Part shown: in pieces, positions 24,006-36,560 of the stretch | Numbering within the stretch: position 1 is the stretch's first letter | How the letters are laid out: every line of letters starts with the position of its first letter | Source: Anarhynchus alexandrinus | Taxonomy: Eukaryota > Chordata > Aves > Charadriiformes > Charadriidae | Reading direction: 5' to 3' | NCBI GenBank assembly: GCA_008711295.1 | Contig: VUYV01000088.1 | Location: 2,012,096-2,076,095, forward strand | Length of the DNA stretch: 64,000 nucleotides | The notes under the pieces: model-generated | The model's input: the letters and a program-made list of their open reading frames with translations, nothing else | What the model was told of the DNA's origin: nothing | Databases searched by the model: none | Position numbers and translations under genes: made by a program

Positions 24006-27000
24006 GTTCTTAAAAATATCCTACTAAATATTTTTCAGCAAATGCATTCAATACACCATCACCTGCTAGTCTAAGTGCATTCTAACATTTAAAGACCCTT
24101 TCAAAACCCAGATAACCAGGGAAACTGCATTTGAGATACACATCCACTCTCTGCTTTCCTGCCTGGTATAAATCTTAATATCCCAGAAACGTCTTTCACT
24201 GTAAATCTATAAACAACAGACCACCACAAAACTGTAAGTAAGACAAAAGAGTCAAACTTGGATGCCTTAAGTTTAATATCAGCATCTACGTTTAAGTAAA
24301 TGGACCATAATACTCAGAGGTACTGAACGGCTGCAGCTCCTACTGCCTGATATCAGCAGAGGGAGAGAGGCAAGGATGGGAATCAAAGGGGAGAAAGAGA
24401 AGACAGGTATATGAGGTTGCCAGAGAAAGGTTAGATTTATGAACACAGTTATTACAGTATAGTAAATAAGACCCTACTGTGTGATTTTGTGTCTGTACAA
24501 TCTAGTTGTCCTCTTTTAAAATGTGCTAAATATAGAGTAAATGTACCAGCAAAGAGAAAATGAATTGATAGGCAAATAAGCACAGCAGTAGCTTGCAAGG
24601 AATGTAAAAAATAAAGTCTTTAAGAGCTCTTGAAAACGTATTGCTATTTTTTCCTCACTCGGAAGCCTGGCTGGGAACCCCACGCTCAGCTCACCAGGGA
24701 TCAGAAAAGAAGAGGTGCAAAGGGGATTGTGAAATTTGTGTCAGCCCAGGATCAGCACGAGCACTTCCCGAATTGTAACCGAGCAGAAGTGTGACTTCAG
24801 CCCAGCCTCAGGCTTGCGTTCAGCCGACTCCAAACGGGACCTGCCTTCTGTGACCCCAGGCACGCAGACGACTTTGTACCACATTACGGCGTGAAGTGAC
24901 CTGAGTACAAACGAGACAAATCAGCAGGAGAAGGGCTCCTGCGGCTCTGCGGGAGGGCCTGGCCAGCAGTGGCAAGGTGCTGACTTGCCATACATTTATT
25001 TATTTTTATTTATCTTACCGCTTTTACTCTGCTCACCTGCCAAAGGGGATGCAGCTTTTATCAGTCGAACAGCCTTTCCTCTCACCTCCCAGAAGGACGT
25101 TGGAAGAAAAACCCGGAGTGCCCATGTCACCAGCTCACGGTTAGCCCCGATGGATGGGTCAGCCAGCGGGATTTCAGCCCAGTGCCTAGTGGGGAAAGGA
25201 GTTCGGGTGTCAAGCTGCTCAGCCTCCCCAAAGCCTGGGAGGTCTTTGGACTGAAGTAGCGATGAAGTTTAAAACAGACGGCAAGAGCTAGGTATCGCCT
25301 GTAAATCCTCATTACTCTGCTCACTTCTCAGGACCTGTATCGCCTCCCAGCAGTTGTGGAACTTACCCATTGCATCACTCACGAAGCAAAACAGGCATAC
25401 CTGAGTTATTGGTGCTCAGATGCTGCTGGCAAGAAAACAGAGCGCTTATTTGAAACTCTTTGAAAATCCCAGGCTAAAAATTTGTTCCGTCTCATCCAGA
25501 AAGAACAGTCTTTTCAAACTGCAGAGAGCATGTAATAAAAATTCACATTCACACCTCAATTGTTAACTTCCTCCACATCTGGGCACAGGCTTTCCAGACC
25601 AAATACAGCTCTGAGTGCTAGGGATAATTGTCCACATTATACTAGTATTAATTGACTCTGATGACTAACAGACTAACATCAGCCTTCCTCTAGGGAATGA
25701 GTTTGCTTGGACACTATAAGGTAGCCTTAATTCCCACCACTTCAGCTAAACAGCCCTGAAGTTCCTCAGTCTCCAGAGCTATAAATCTGGAGCCAGAAGA
25801 GCTCCTTTTCAGTTTTTATTAATAAAATGAAGACGCATTTCTTCTCTTATTCATGCAGTGATTCCTTGCCACCCATATAAGCCGTTAGTACAAATGACAA
25901 AGGCAACATGTCACCACAATTTAGAAAGGTAGAGATCACACTTCTCCTGAGATGAAATTCACTGCTATGAAATCCCTTCAGCCATCAATAACAAGAAAGG
26001 AAACAGTGAGATTCTGTAATTATACTCAGAAAATCAAAGAGCAGCCCCTTTTACAAATCAGTGCCACAGAACCCATCAAGAGTCGTTTGCATGTAATCTT
26101 ATTTTTCCCAAGCCCACAGAGGTCCAAGGGAAATACATCAGTGTAGTCAAGATCTCTTCTGCAGTACCTCTAACACATGAGTCTCAAAGCGCACCTGTGA
26201 AAATAAATTGCATTACCATAAGGTAAACAAAATGTAATTGCACTGGCCAATTACAACATCATACAACACCACAACATTTCATTTTTATCCTTCTTATTAG
26301 AGCTCTTTCCAAAAGACTCCCTCTCACCTTCGGTCCTCCAGCCCAGTCCCTATTATTGTTATTTATGAATCGTACCGCAGTAGCAGAGATACAGGACAAT
26401 ACTCAAACCGTTCCTGCTTTTCAATTATGAATGTGTGTCGCTTTTGCCAATACGAAAGGCATTTGTGTAACGAGCTTCTGGAACCAGGAATTGCCACTCA
26501 GGCTTATAATGAACTTAATACTATAAGGCAGCAGAAGGAGAGCCGCAGTCTAACAGCTCTTTGAAGCAACCCAGGCACACACAGTATGTGCAGGTCACAA
26601 GATACACGAGAAAGGTCAATGAAAGTAGGGCACCTTGTTCTCAGATTGATGGGCCTTCAAGGAGCTGTGGACAACGGCAAGGATCGCCGTGCTGTCGGTA
26701 AGCCACATACAGAGGTTCACCTTCAAAGTGGAGACATTTCTGGACCTTGTCCCTGCTGATTTTTTTCTCCTTGTACTTCCCTTGGTCCTTGGTGAGTGAC
26801 AAACAAGGCCACTACTGTTACTTTTGGTATACACGTGGAGAAGCCCCAGTGCCCAAAGCATTTCTATAATAACGCAATTAAAGTTGAGGACGGGCGGGTG
26901 TACGTGGGTATGCCAGGTCAGCACTTCAGTGAGCACACCAACACGTTCTACAGAGGGGAAACAGGACGATAAGGCTGTATCAGGACTTCAGAACTTCAAT

Positions 27001-27199
27001 GCCAGGGCTCTCAAATTTCCACTTGCATTACAGGCGATGATAGTATTACCTAAGCTAAGACAACACTTTCTTTTAGAAAGCAATAAAGTAAGCATAAAAC
27101 TCCCCTTAAGCGACACCATAAAAGGGCTTTATTTTTATAAGGCCTGGATAAACAGATAAACAGCCTTAGAAACACAACAAAGATATGCAAAGGCACAAG

Positions 27200-27428
27200 T
27201 TGCAGCAAAGGGAATTCTCATTATATATTAATTTTTTCACCGTGACAGGGTCAAACACTGGAACAGGTCTCCCAGAGAGGCTGCAAAATCCTTATCTTTA
27301 TAGACAGTCAAAACTCAGCTGGACACAGCCCTGAGCAAGCTGATCTAAGCTGGCCCTGCTTTGAGCACATAGGTGAGACCACAGCATTTACAGTGGTGCC
27401 TTCCAACCTAAATCATGCTACAATTCTG
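27200..27428 (+). mobile_element. CR1 LINE 3' end, older subfamily
   Basis: Sense CR1 fragment with the landmark 'aacactggaacaggtctccc', then 'agagaggctgcaaaatcctt', 'gctggacacagccctgagca' and 'tgccttccaacctaaatcat'. This tail type (dividing near 'tgatctaagctggccctgct') differs from the subfamily seen at 3013 and 38460. Tail octamers are degenerate. The 5' boundary is approximate. Confidence 0.88.
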
Positions 27429-28174
27429 AAGTCCAGTTGTGAAAGTTTGTCATGGAAATGTTTCCCTGCATTCCCCTGATCCAGCACTGTGAGCTCCTCC
27501 TTACAGAAAGGTCAGATGCAGATGTAGAGCCACAGAAAGTGCCTCACGTCTTTGGCTTTCAGGAAGGTCCCAGCCCAGACGTCCAGGCTCACTCCGTTGC
27601 CTGTAAGAAGTCCAACGCATTGAACACCAACTTCTTGCAGGTATCTGAGCCATTTCTGCAATCTGCGACCCAAAAAAGGAGCAGCCCACAACAGGGAGTG
27701 ATCCCTTAGATAGGAAAAATAATCCAAACCAGACAAATTATTTGAACTGCATCAAGGCCTTGTGGCGACATTCTTAATCCTATTTTCCATGTGGGCTGCC
27801 TAACCTCTAAATTACAGGCAGCGGATGACAGCTTTGTCAGCTGTGTTTTGAACAGGGACGAGACAGGGGGTGGATAAGCTCAGACATCGCTTACAGGCGA
27901 CTTTCGGCTTTTGGTTGGCTCTGAGGGATAACTCATCCCGCATACGCTTCGGCATGGCCCTTCAAAAGCTCATCCCTCCCTTAGGCGCAGATGGGTGCCA
28001 GGGACCTGACTCACCCAGGCGCCTGGGGCAATCACCTCGTCCTTAGGCACCACGCTGCTTGCTTTGCGGGGAACATTGCAGGCACCCCGAATCCCAAAAG
28101 GCTTGTAAGACAAATAATACCAAAGCTGTTACTCTTGCATATTCAGGGGGTGGGGGGAAATATATAGATATATA
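27429..28174. other. Unassigned sequence with a GC-richer segment
   Basis: No gene recognised. About 27830-28080 is richer in G+C and CpG than the neighbouring sequence but shorter and weaker than the patch at 21700. Frames here are short. Confidence 0.4.
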
Positions 28175-28330
28175 AAAATAAAGGCTTGAGCATATAGATA
28201 TAAATAGGAGCAACAGAGAGAAATTAAACAAAGGGAAAATCAGGCTGAATATCACAGAAAATTCAGTAGTGAGAACCCCTGGAATGTGGCACAGCCTCCC
28301 ATGGGGTTGATCTACTGCTTCCAATACTAA
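28175..28330 (+). mobile_element. Old CR1/L3-type LINE 3' fragment
   Basis: Sense fragment resembling the end of ORF2 and the start of the 3' UTR of old CR1-like elements: 'atcaggctgaatatcacaga' stands where the family has a 'caggctgaatatcaggaaga' pattern, followed by 'ctggaatgtggcacagcctc' and 'ccatggggttgatctac'. It is short and diverged. Confidence 0.55.
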
Positions 28331-31300
28331 AAAATAGGTTGTAAAAAGTGAGATAATTCAGGGAACAGTCCTGCACTAAAAAAGGAACAGAATTCTTTGT
28401 CTGACTTTTCTTTTCCGTGTCTAATTTTGGTGGTTATAGGATAGAATTATGCATGACTCAGGACCCCTTTTCAAGTCGAAAAATGCCTGTCACCGGCTCT
28501 CTGTCCACTTATTCATTCATTTATCCTTTTGTTCACCTGAGGCTTTCTGAAAGCATTAACCACCCAAACCAAAACACCCAGTTTACATTTACAGGTTTGA
28601 CATTTCAATAACCATCTGCAAATATTAGTGATTTCACATGCTACTTCTCTCCATTTGATTATAAGTAAGAATAATTCCTTTAAAAACATTTAAGATATAT
28701 ATTTTAGTGTTGCATTATGTATCAAAAAAGTAGGGAGGGAGAGAAAATGACCTTCAGTGACAGGTAATTCGCTGGCTACTTGCCTGGAATTTACATGCTA
28801 CATTTGTTAATGTTCATTTTAAAGTCACAGTAAACTGCACATCTTTCCCTGGGAAAGTTGAGTTAAATATGCGAGGCAATGAGAAGTATTCAATTTTATT
28901 ATGACAGTAAAAAATAAGTACAATGATGTTTAGAAAAAAATAAACAGCCTTGAAAATTTGAGTGGCTGAATACGAGTGTATCATTTCATAAGTTATGTAA
29001 CATTTAATGTTGGCCCAGTGTTTCTTTCTTTTCTTCGTCCCACTCCTCTCTCCCCCCTCCAAATGGAATAACAATTCAATAGAATTTAAAGATCTTTTCT
29101 TGTGCTGTAAGAATGGCATGCTGAAGAGGAACAGATTTCCTTGACAATCACAGCTCCACAAAGGAGGCTTTCACAAGTAACACAGAAAAAGTGGAAATTT
29201 TTCCATACGGGGAAACAGAAACACCTTTTAGTGGCTCCCTGAGCCCGCTTTGGTTTGCATCAGCACCACCCCTGAGCCAGATACGCGCTGTCCGTCCTTT
29301 CCTTATCCCGCTGAACCAACCTTATTGCCAACGGCAGCCTGAAGACGGCTGCAGCAATGCGCACCAGCAAGGCATTTCCTGCAGGAGCTGGATGCCTGCA
29401 GAGCAGGATCAGGCCAGGGTGTTCCTGAACCTCCCTGCAGCTACTCCCTGCTGCCAAAATGGCCCCGGGGAGCTGTCATGCAGAAGGCAGGGCAGACCTT
29501 AAGATGCGACGAGCTCCAGAGATCAAAGCAGATCCTGGCGGCTCCAGAAGAAGAAATTGGTAAAGAGAGGGTAAACAAACTGCTTTTACTCCTCTTCTGG
29601 TGGCTAAACTTGCTCTGGCATAAAAGATGAGTTTAACTGTAAATATCGTATCGTTCCTATTAAAAGGACGGGAACGGAAGAAAATTTGCTTCCGCTAGCC
29701 TGGAAACGCATAATGCTGTTCTGTCTCACTTCGAGTTTCTACCTCTCCTTCCAGCTCTTTCTTTTTTTCTGTTCAACTGCCAGGCAGAGAGAGAAAGATC
29801 ACTAATGAACCACAGCTTCTGTTCAGGTCATTAGCTGTACCAGAGAGAAAGTTAATGAACCCTAGTATATAAAGACAAAATCAGGTTTTCTTTAATAGTT
29901 TCCATACCAAGAGCATCATTTTCTGTTAGTGTAATCCCTGGATGATTTAGTTTGAGTCCCTTTTTTTTTCTTTTTTTTTTTTCACTCCAGCCTAGTTTTG
30001 GAGGAACAGTGCGACAGAGAACATCTGGTCATTAAGTGCATACAGATGATGTTCAGATGCTGTGGAGGAAACACCAGAAGTAGCCAGAGAGGGAGGGGAA
30101 GGTAAACCACCTTGTACAAGAAAGTATTTGGTGGAAATGAGAAATAAAAAGTGGCAACTTACTGAGGCATTGTCCCACAGTCTAATTTCAACAGCAACAA
30201 CAAAAAAATTAAGCACCTGCTAACCCCCTGCCATTCACTAGGGCCATCTCTTTTCTCTCTCTGGTCTTCCCCTACTTGTGGACAAACACGGAGGAATCAA
30301 AGACTTGTACACCCCTATGCTTTATCTGTGTGATTTAAAGACTTCAGTATACTTCACAGTGGCCCATGGGGATAAGAAAGTGCTATTTCCATTCTATGGC
30401 GATACTTATGGTTTTCCAAACTAAGCATGGTCAGGCAGGTTGTATTTTCTCTCAGCTCTCCAGCATCCTAAGCAGAGGAACCACACTTCTCTTCTTCACA
30501 GCTCCAGCAGGACCAAAAGGATGTTCTGCATCCCAGAAGAATTTACCCTCTCCTAGAAATGGTTTGCTTTCAACAGAAAAGAAACGTGCTTGAGAAGTTA
30601 CACAAATCACAGATGTGTTTGTAAGGCAATGAAAGAGAAGCAAAAAACACCAATGAAAGTCCTATGAAAACATGTATGTGTCAAAATCAAAGCCTAGGAT
30701 CATGGGCCAGGAAGGTCCTCCCAGTACTCTCTTCAGTAAGTCTCGTCCCTTGGTGTCCGAAGTAGCTGTACCAATGAACCCCTTTTGACAAGTTTTATCT
30801 GACAGTTCTTGTACCCAGCAGTCCTACTGGGACACCATCTGGACTGTTACCCACTTCATGGTTACAAACCCTATGTTACTTATGGACCAGTTTTTATAAT
30901 TTACATTCCACACCACAACCAGCCAGAGTGTATGAGGAAATTAAGTGCCATATAGTGTAAGAAATGTGGATTGATATTGTGTATTCTGCTTCCATTTAAA
31001 TTTTCACATTCTCCTCTATTCTGTTCCCAGGGAGCTCCTTCCTGCAGCCCAGTTTTTGAGGCGGATAGAAGACAACAACAAAGTTCACATCCATGTGAAA
31101 ACCTTCTAAATCTTTTAAATAGATGCTGATTGCAAAGCAAGTAACTACACAACAGCCATCACCAGGAACAGTCATGTTGGCCGTTTCAGTGGATATTAAG
31201 CATACTGTCCACAAATCCTAATCTGTGTGTTGTGTTAACATGTACCAGTGCTGAGCACTGTGGAGGCTGCATCTAGTTTTGTATCAAACATGGAACCACG

Positions 31301-32157
31301 TTCACTGTTCCAGCCTGAATCTTTGGGCTAGAGAAATGGATGCAGCCCTGCAAACAGAAATGCTGCATCCCTCCCCCAGTTTTTCCTCATTACCGAGTAG
31401 CTTGAAATTATGGCAGAAGAATCAGTGTGTTTCCCAACTTGTTCCAGCCCTGAAATGCTGTAACCTCACTCATAGGCCAATGGGCGTTGTGGAGAAGGAA
31501 TCTGGTTTCCTTTTCTCCTCCGTTTCCCCACCATTTTCTCCTCAGCTACTTTTGATAATAATGAGCAAAAAGATCAGCAAAGACTTAGAAAAGCCTGGCT
31601 GATGGTGTTTGCACTCAAGCATCGTTCCACTAGCATTAGTTTTTCATCAGTATTTCTCTAGAGTAGCTAAGCATGGTATTTTTATCCAAAGGCAATTTGC
31701 TGGTATAGAAAAAGTACAGCAGACAATGCATTCCTACTCTATTATGCATGAACAAACACCCGGTACGTACTCAACTTTCCTCTCTATCTTATTTATCGCA
31801 CCGTCATTAAACCTGTGTCGCTACTACAGTTCTCTAATACACGTCACAATAATGTGTTCTTATCAGATCTCCTCTCTCATCTACTGATCTAATAATACAC
31901 TACCTCAACATTTTAGTGATTTTAACACAAACAAATAAAAAAAGGTTCAGGCACAATATACTCAGAAAAAATAATGTTCATGTTTCAGCATAAACAAGAG
32001 CCTTCCTTCTTTTCAAGTCAACTTAATGGTTCAGCTCTGCTGATGGAATCATTCAGTGATGTCCAAGTGAGGGAGATGCAAGCTAATTAAAAGTCATGGT
32101 TACAGACTCGTTGGCAAATATTTGTGAATATTTATGGGTTTTTAGTGAGAACTGCTT

Positions 32158-32171
32158 TGCTGAGTCACGTG
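32158..32171. promoter_or_regulatory. Overlapping AP-1/half-MARE and CACGTG E-box motifs
   Basis: The 14 bases tgctgagtcacgtg join a TGCTGAGTCA motif (the left part of a MAF recognition element, containing the AP-1 core TGAGTCA) to a palindromic CACGTG E-box, sharing two bases. The context GTCACGTGA also fits the motif bound by MiT/TFE-type bHLH-zip factors. This is motif presence only; binding is not shown. Confidence 0.3.
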
Positions 32172-33098
32172 AAAATTTGTTTTGAGTCACAAGAAAGCGG
32201 GTAATGTTTAGAGTAGCTCTCTGAGAGCATTACCCCAGGCTCTGTCTGACCTGGTACGCTGAAAGTGCCAGGGACCCCCCTGGGACACCGAAACCCAACC
32301 GACCAGACAGTGAAGTTGCCCTCTTGGTCCCTGGTGGTGGTTTTGGCTCAGGCCAGCAAACAGCCTCGTGAACAGAGCCTGGTAGAAACTGGAGGAACCA
32401 TTCCTGATGTGCAGTCCAGATGCAAACCCTCCTGTTTTGGCGGGAGGGAGAGTGAGTTTAACAGCGCTTCCACCCGTTTGGCCTCTGCACCCCAGAACAG
32501 TCCCGGGCATGTTTAATTTATTAGTATAAACAACGCCTGGTAGTCTCCGGCTCCGCTCTTGTCAGATAAGATGGTGGTTGTCAGACTTGCCTGAATTTGC
32601 TTCCTTCAAAACATTACTTAGTGTCAGGGCTGCACAGCAACCAAAATTGTGTCGGGCATCTGAAGACAAAAGGGACACGGGGCTCTGGTGATGTGTTTAA
32701 ATAGGGCTCACCATGCTGTTTTATCATTTTATCATTTGTCAGTGCGGAAGAGGAAGCATGTGAAAAATCATTAGAATGAGCAAGGAGGATGAATAAATTA
32801 AGTAAATTAGCATGAACAAGGCAGCTCATAATCCAATTGGAGAAGGTGATTATATATCATACTCAGCTAAAGAGAAAACACAGGCAGGAAGGACCCATTG
32901 TGGAAACACAAACTCCTCTGCTTAGAAGAAAATTGTGGGCAGAAAAATGAATTCAGAACAGCATTTTATTAGCAGAATTTGCCTCAACTAAACTCTAATA
33001 GATCTAATCAGCACAGGAGATGAGGACAGGCACCATGTTGTTATTTTACAGGATGGCGAAGGCACTGTAAACAAGGGGAGTGATTGAATATTTTTCAC

Positions 33099-33119
33099 CT
33101 TGTTAAGCCCCTTAACAAG
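33099..33119. repeat. Perfect 9-bp inverted repeat
   Basis: 'cttgttaag' (33099-33107) and 'cttaacaag' (33111-33119) are exact reverse complements separated by ccc. It is followed at once by the palindromic 'agctagct'. Confidence 0.93.
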
Positions 33120-33784
33120 CTAGCTGATTATATACTGTACCTTTAAAAAGCAGAAGATAGGGAGACAGTCTGGTAGGAGAAAAAGTGGAGGTTGTATTAA
33201 CTTCAACAATGTTTGCTGGTATGTGGTAAAAGTGCCAACTCTAACTACTTTCCAAACATGAACTGTAGTTTTAGTTACAAAAGTGACACTGTATTAAACT
33301 TTTGAGGCACCAGATGAATCATATCTCTAGAGCAATATGTTATATCAATAAAAATGAGAGTTTCAATTCAGAAGATGAATTTATAACACCTATCCAACAC
33401 CAGTTTGGTTTTCTGCTTGGTATTCATTTTTCCAAAGTTACATTTATTTTAGCATTTCAGTATTAGCTGAAAAGCCTTGATTCATTCATTGGCATAGATG
33501 ATGCTGGAATCTTGTGATTACTGAAACCATTAATTTGTATGACCAGTAGTAACTCTACTAATATTAATAAACATGAAGATCAGCACTGTCACCATCATGG
33601 TAGCGTCCAAATGCCAGTGGTAATTGGGTTGCAGTGTGCTGTGCACTGTTTAATGGGTGTTGAAAAAGACAGTCCTGTCCTTACCTGTTAGCTGTCTAAT
33701 AGAAAAGGTAACAAAAAAGGCAGGTTATCTTGTTATTTTCATTGTTTGGCCAGACAACCTCTTCAGGTAAAAGTTAAGATGGCT

Positions 33785-33850
33785 TTATATATATATTTAT
33801 GTATATATGGATACACACATATATATGTGTGTGTATATACATACACATAT
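33785..33850. repeat. TA/TG dinucleotide-rich tract with palindrome
   Basis: Mixed (TA)n and (CA/TG)n tract. It contains a perfect 20-bp palindrome at 33813-33832, six alternating AC/CA bases leading into a central ATATATAT-type core and then GTGTGT. Confidence 0.9.
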
Positions 33851-35459
33851 AAAATTCAGCCCTTCCAAGAGGGCCCAATTCCTTTGAATAGTTGGACATT
33901 GTCACAGTTCTGCAATATGAACTCCTCTGGACCTCGGTCGGTCTGTTCATTTCTTACAGCCCTTGGTATTTGTGCCAAGAGATTTCTGTCTAACTGTCAT
34001 AGATGTAACAGTAAGAGCAAAACATACACGTGAGGTGCGCTACATGAGATGAGTATCATCACAGACAAGTAAGCTGGTTCCATTTCAGTCAGGCATCCCA
34101 CTAAGTATTGGCTTTTTAAAATTCCTGAATCATGACAAGGTCCATATTTTCTATCTATCAGCCAAATTCTCAAGGGGATTGCAGCCAGGAGCTTCTGTTA
34201 GATTCAGCGGGAAGTGTATTTGTTTGCTGGGTAAGGATTTGGCTCTATATATTAAAGATATAATAATATTTAGCTGAAAAAGTTTCACAAATCTTGAAAT
34301 GTTTCCAACCATAAGCTCTCTAAAATCATGAGTCAAGCCATGAAAAACATGAGATTGGCTTTAAAATTATGTTCTCTGTTTTTTTGCAGCTTAGTAAACT
34401 TAGTTCTCTTCCCTCCCTCACAAGTTCCTTTACAAGGAGCACGGTTACAACCACACTGTATTTTAAAATTAAATCTGAGTCTCTCATACAACCTCCAGAT
34501 TCTTCTGCCTATAAGAAAAAACTTTATAATAATCAGTAAAGTCTCCCTTTACCCCCAAAAAAGCAGGTTCATCATGTTCAACTGCCTGTCAGGGTTAGCC
34601 CTGGCCTGTGCTATGTGCTAAATTGTTTGCAGACTTTTTTTGGGAGTGTATATTTGAAGCAGTATTCACTGCTTCAAAACTCAGTATTTGAGTAAGACAG
34701 ATAAGCCGTAACTTACAATGGATATAGTACTTTATACTGTTTCCATGAGTAGTCCTTTTGGCTACATCTATACAAGTAAACAAGGGAGATCCAGAATTTG
34801 AGTTCAAGCACTGTCCTATACCTGTCCTCCCATGATGCTTGACAGGTATCTCACACCTTGCCATGGTTATGGCCCATGCCAACTAACACTGTCACAGACA
34901 GCCTGGGAGACGCTCTGGGCACAGTCTGGGAAATAGCACAGAGCAGGAATGATTCTGAACAGGCAGATTGGGCATAGCCAAACTATTTTTTTTCTGATGG
35001 GAAGAGATTTTTCTCAGTGTGGACATGAGCCAGACCGAGCCAGTAGGTCTGAGAGTCATAATTTCCTGCATGTTTTCTTCAGCAGTGTAGTTGCAGTCAA
35101 TGAGACAAATAAATTATCCAGTAGAACAGTCTAATTCAAAGGAAAAAACACCAACATTGTGAGCGTTGACATTACTATGCACTCAAATGCCGGAGCACTA
35201 AACAATAATCCTTAAATATCAATAAAGATTCTTATTTGGCATCTTTACAGCAGTTAGTACAAAACTCATCTCCTTCCAATTTATTCCAACATTTCCATGA
35301 ATGAATTTCCATGAATATGAAAGTCTCACACTGGAGAGGAGCTCTGCCTAAACACCTGCAGTTATTTGCCTTTGCAAGCTTCTTAATTCCTCAGTTCTTC
35401 ACTTGTCAAGAAAAAACTTGTAACCATGAATCTGAAAATAGGAATGTATCATCCTGAAT

Positions 35460-36560
35460 CCACCAACGGTGTGGAAAGTCCACCATCTTCCTGGATAATG
35501 TCCTCCTACATTCAGTCTGTCCTTGAAGACAGGACACATCCTCCTAAGGACCGTTGCTGTAATTCAAGTTTACTATTTCTTATTCTACCTACTGTGGACA
35601 CACAGAACTGTTTATTTCATTCGATCTTTGCAGCTACCTTTTATGTATTGGAAGGTTGTTTTCAGATCATCTCTTTAGCCCCTATCAGTCTTTTCAAGAT
35701 AAGGCAAACCCATTTTTCCAAGCTTGCAGGCTTATTTTAAAATTTTCATTTCTTTCTTCTGGATATTCTTTAATAGATCCACATCTTGCCTGAAGAGTGG
35801 TGTCCTGTCGAAAGCTTATCAGCCCTGAGGAGAAGATTACAGCTTGGACACAACATTCCCATTTACAGAGCTCAGAGTAATAGTTGCTTTACTCTAGCAA
35901 GTTAAACTTTCCCCACTGAATTATTTTACATGATCATTTTACTATGAATATATTTAGAGAATGTGCTTGGCTATTTTCCCATGCCTCTGTCCTAAACTTT
36001 CTGATTTTGTTCTTACCTGTATTGTGCTATTGCATTTGTTCCTAATAACTGAGTGTATGTTTTCTTCTGCATGGTGCCTGCTAAATGTTCATGTTTTGAA
36101 AGACATAATTTTGCTAAGTCACTATCCCTACCCTTCAGTGATGTTGTTCCTGATGGGATAGTTATTTTATTAAAATACTTGGAGACCACTTTTTATTACG
36201 CTTGCTTTCCAGCAGACCTTTCTGAACAGTCAATTGAAGACTTCTTTCCTGAAAACCTTATTTTATCACTCTGCCTCCTTGTATTCCTGTAAATAAAGAA
36301 TTTAGTATTTAAAGAATTTGGCCACCCAGGTTGCCTTCCATTTTCCTTTTCCCAACTAGTTCTTTTCCATTAATCAGGATCCAATCTGCAAGAATCTTCC
36401 TCCTGCTTTCTCTGCTATTAGTATCAGTTGTTGTCACCAATAAATTTGAATAAGCCTTTCTCCTTTTACATTCCTATATTGACTGATGCATGGGTAGTTT
36501 AAGTACCCCATCAATACTAATTACAGCGCATAGGACAAGTCTATGAGTTAAAAGCTCAGG
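35460..36560 (-). mobile_element. Probable ancient LINE remnant, antisense
   Basis: A diverged antisense LINE is suggested at two places. Near 35640-35790 the sequence resembles the reversed C-terminal ORF2 region ('gttttcagatcatctcttta' followed by 'gataaggcaaacccattttt' and 'cacatcttgcctgaagagtg'). Near 36360-36525 the text ends in 'gcatgggtagtttaagtacc', which matches the reversed endonuclease GDFNYPD-type motif. The order along the - strand (endonuclease at right, C-terminus at left) is correct, but the middle is not alignable by eye and these could be two separate insertions. Confidence 0.42.

Larger units (their letters stand above)
22366..27199. other. Unassigned non-coding sequence
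   Basis: About 4.8 kb without a recognised gene. It contains a direct-plus-inverted repeat cluster at 22951-23008, an AT-rich patch at about 23860-24005, and a GC-richer stretch at about 24650-24960. The open frames (122 codons at most) lack recognisable motifs. Confidence 0.45.
28331..35459. other. Unassigned non-coding sequence
   Basis: About 7.1 kb with no recognised gene or mobile element. It includes a GC-richer block at 29240-29520, a T-run at 29960-29982, the composite AP-1/E-box motif at 32158-32171, a perfect inverted repeat at 33099-33119, and a TA/GT dinucleotide tract at 33785-33850. Confidence 0.45.
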
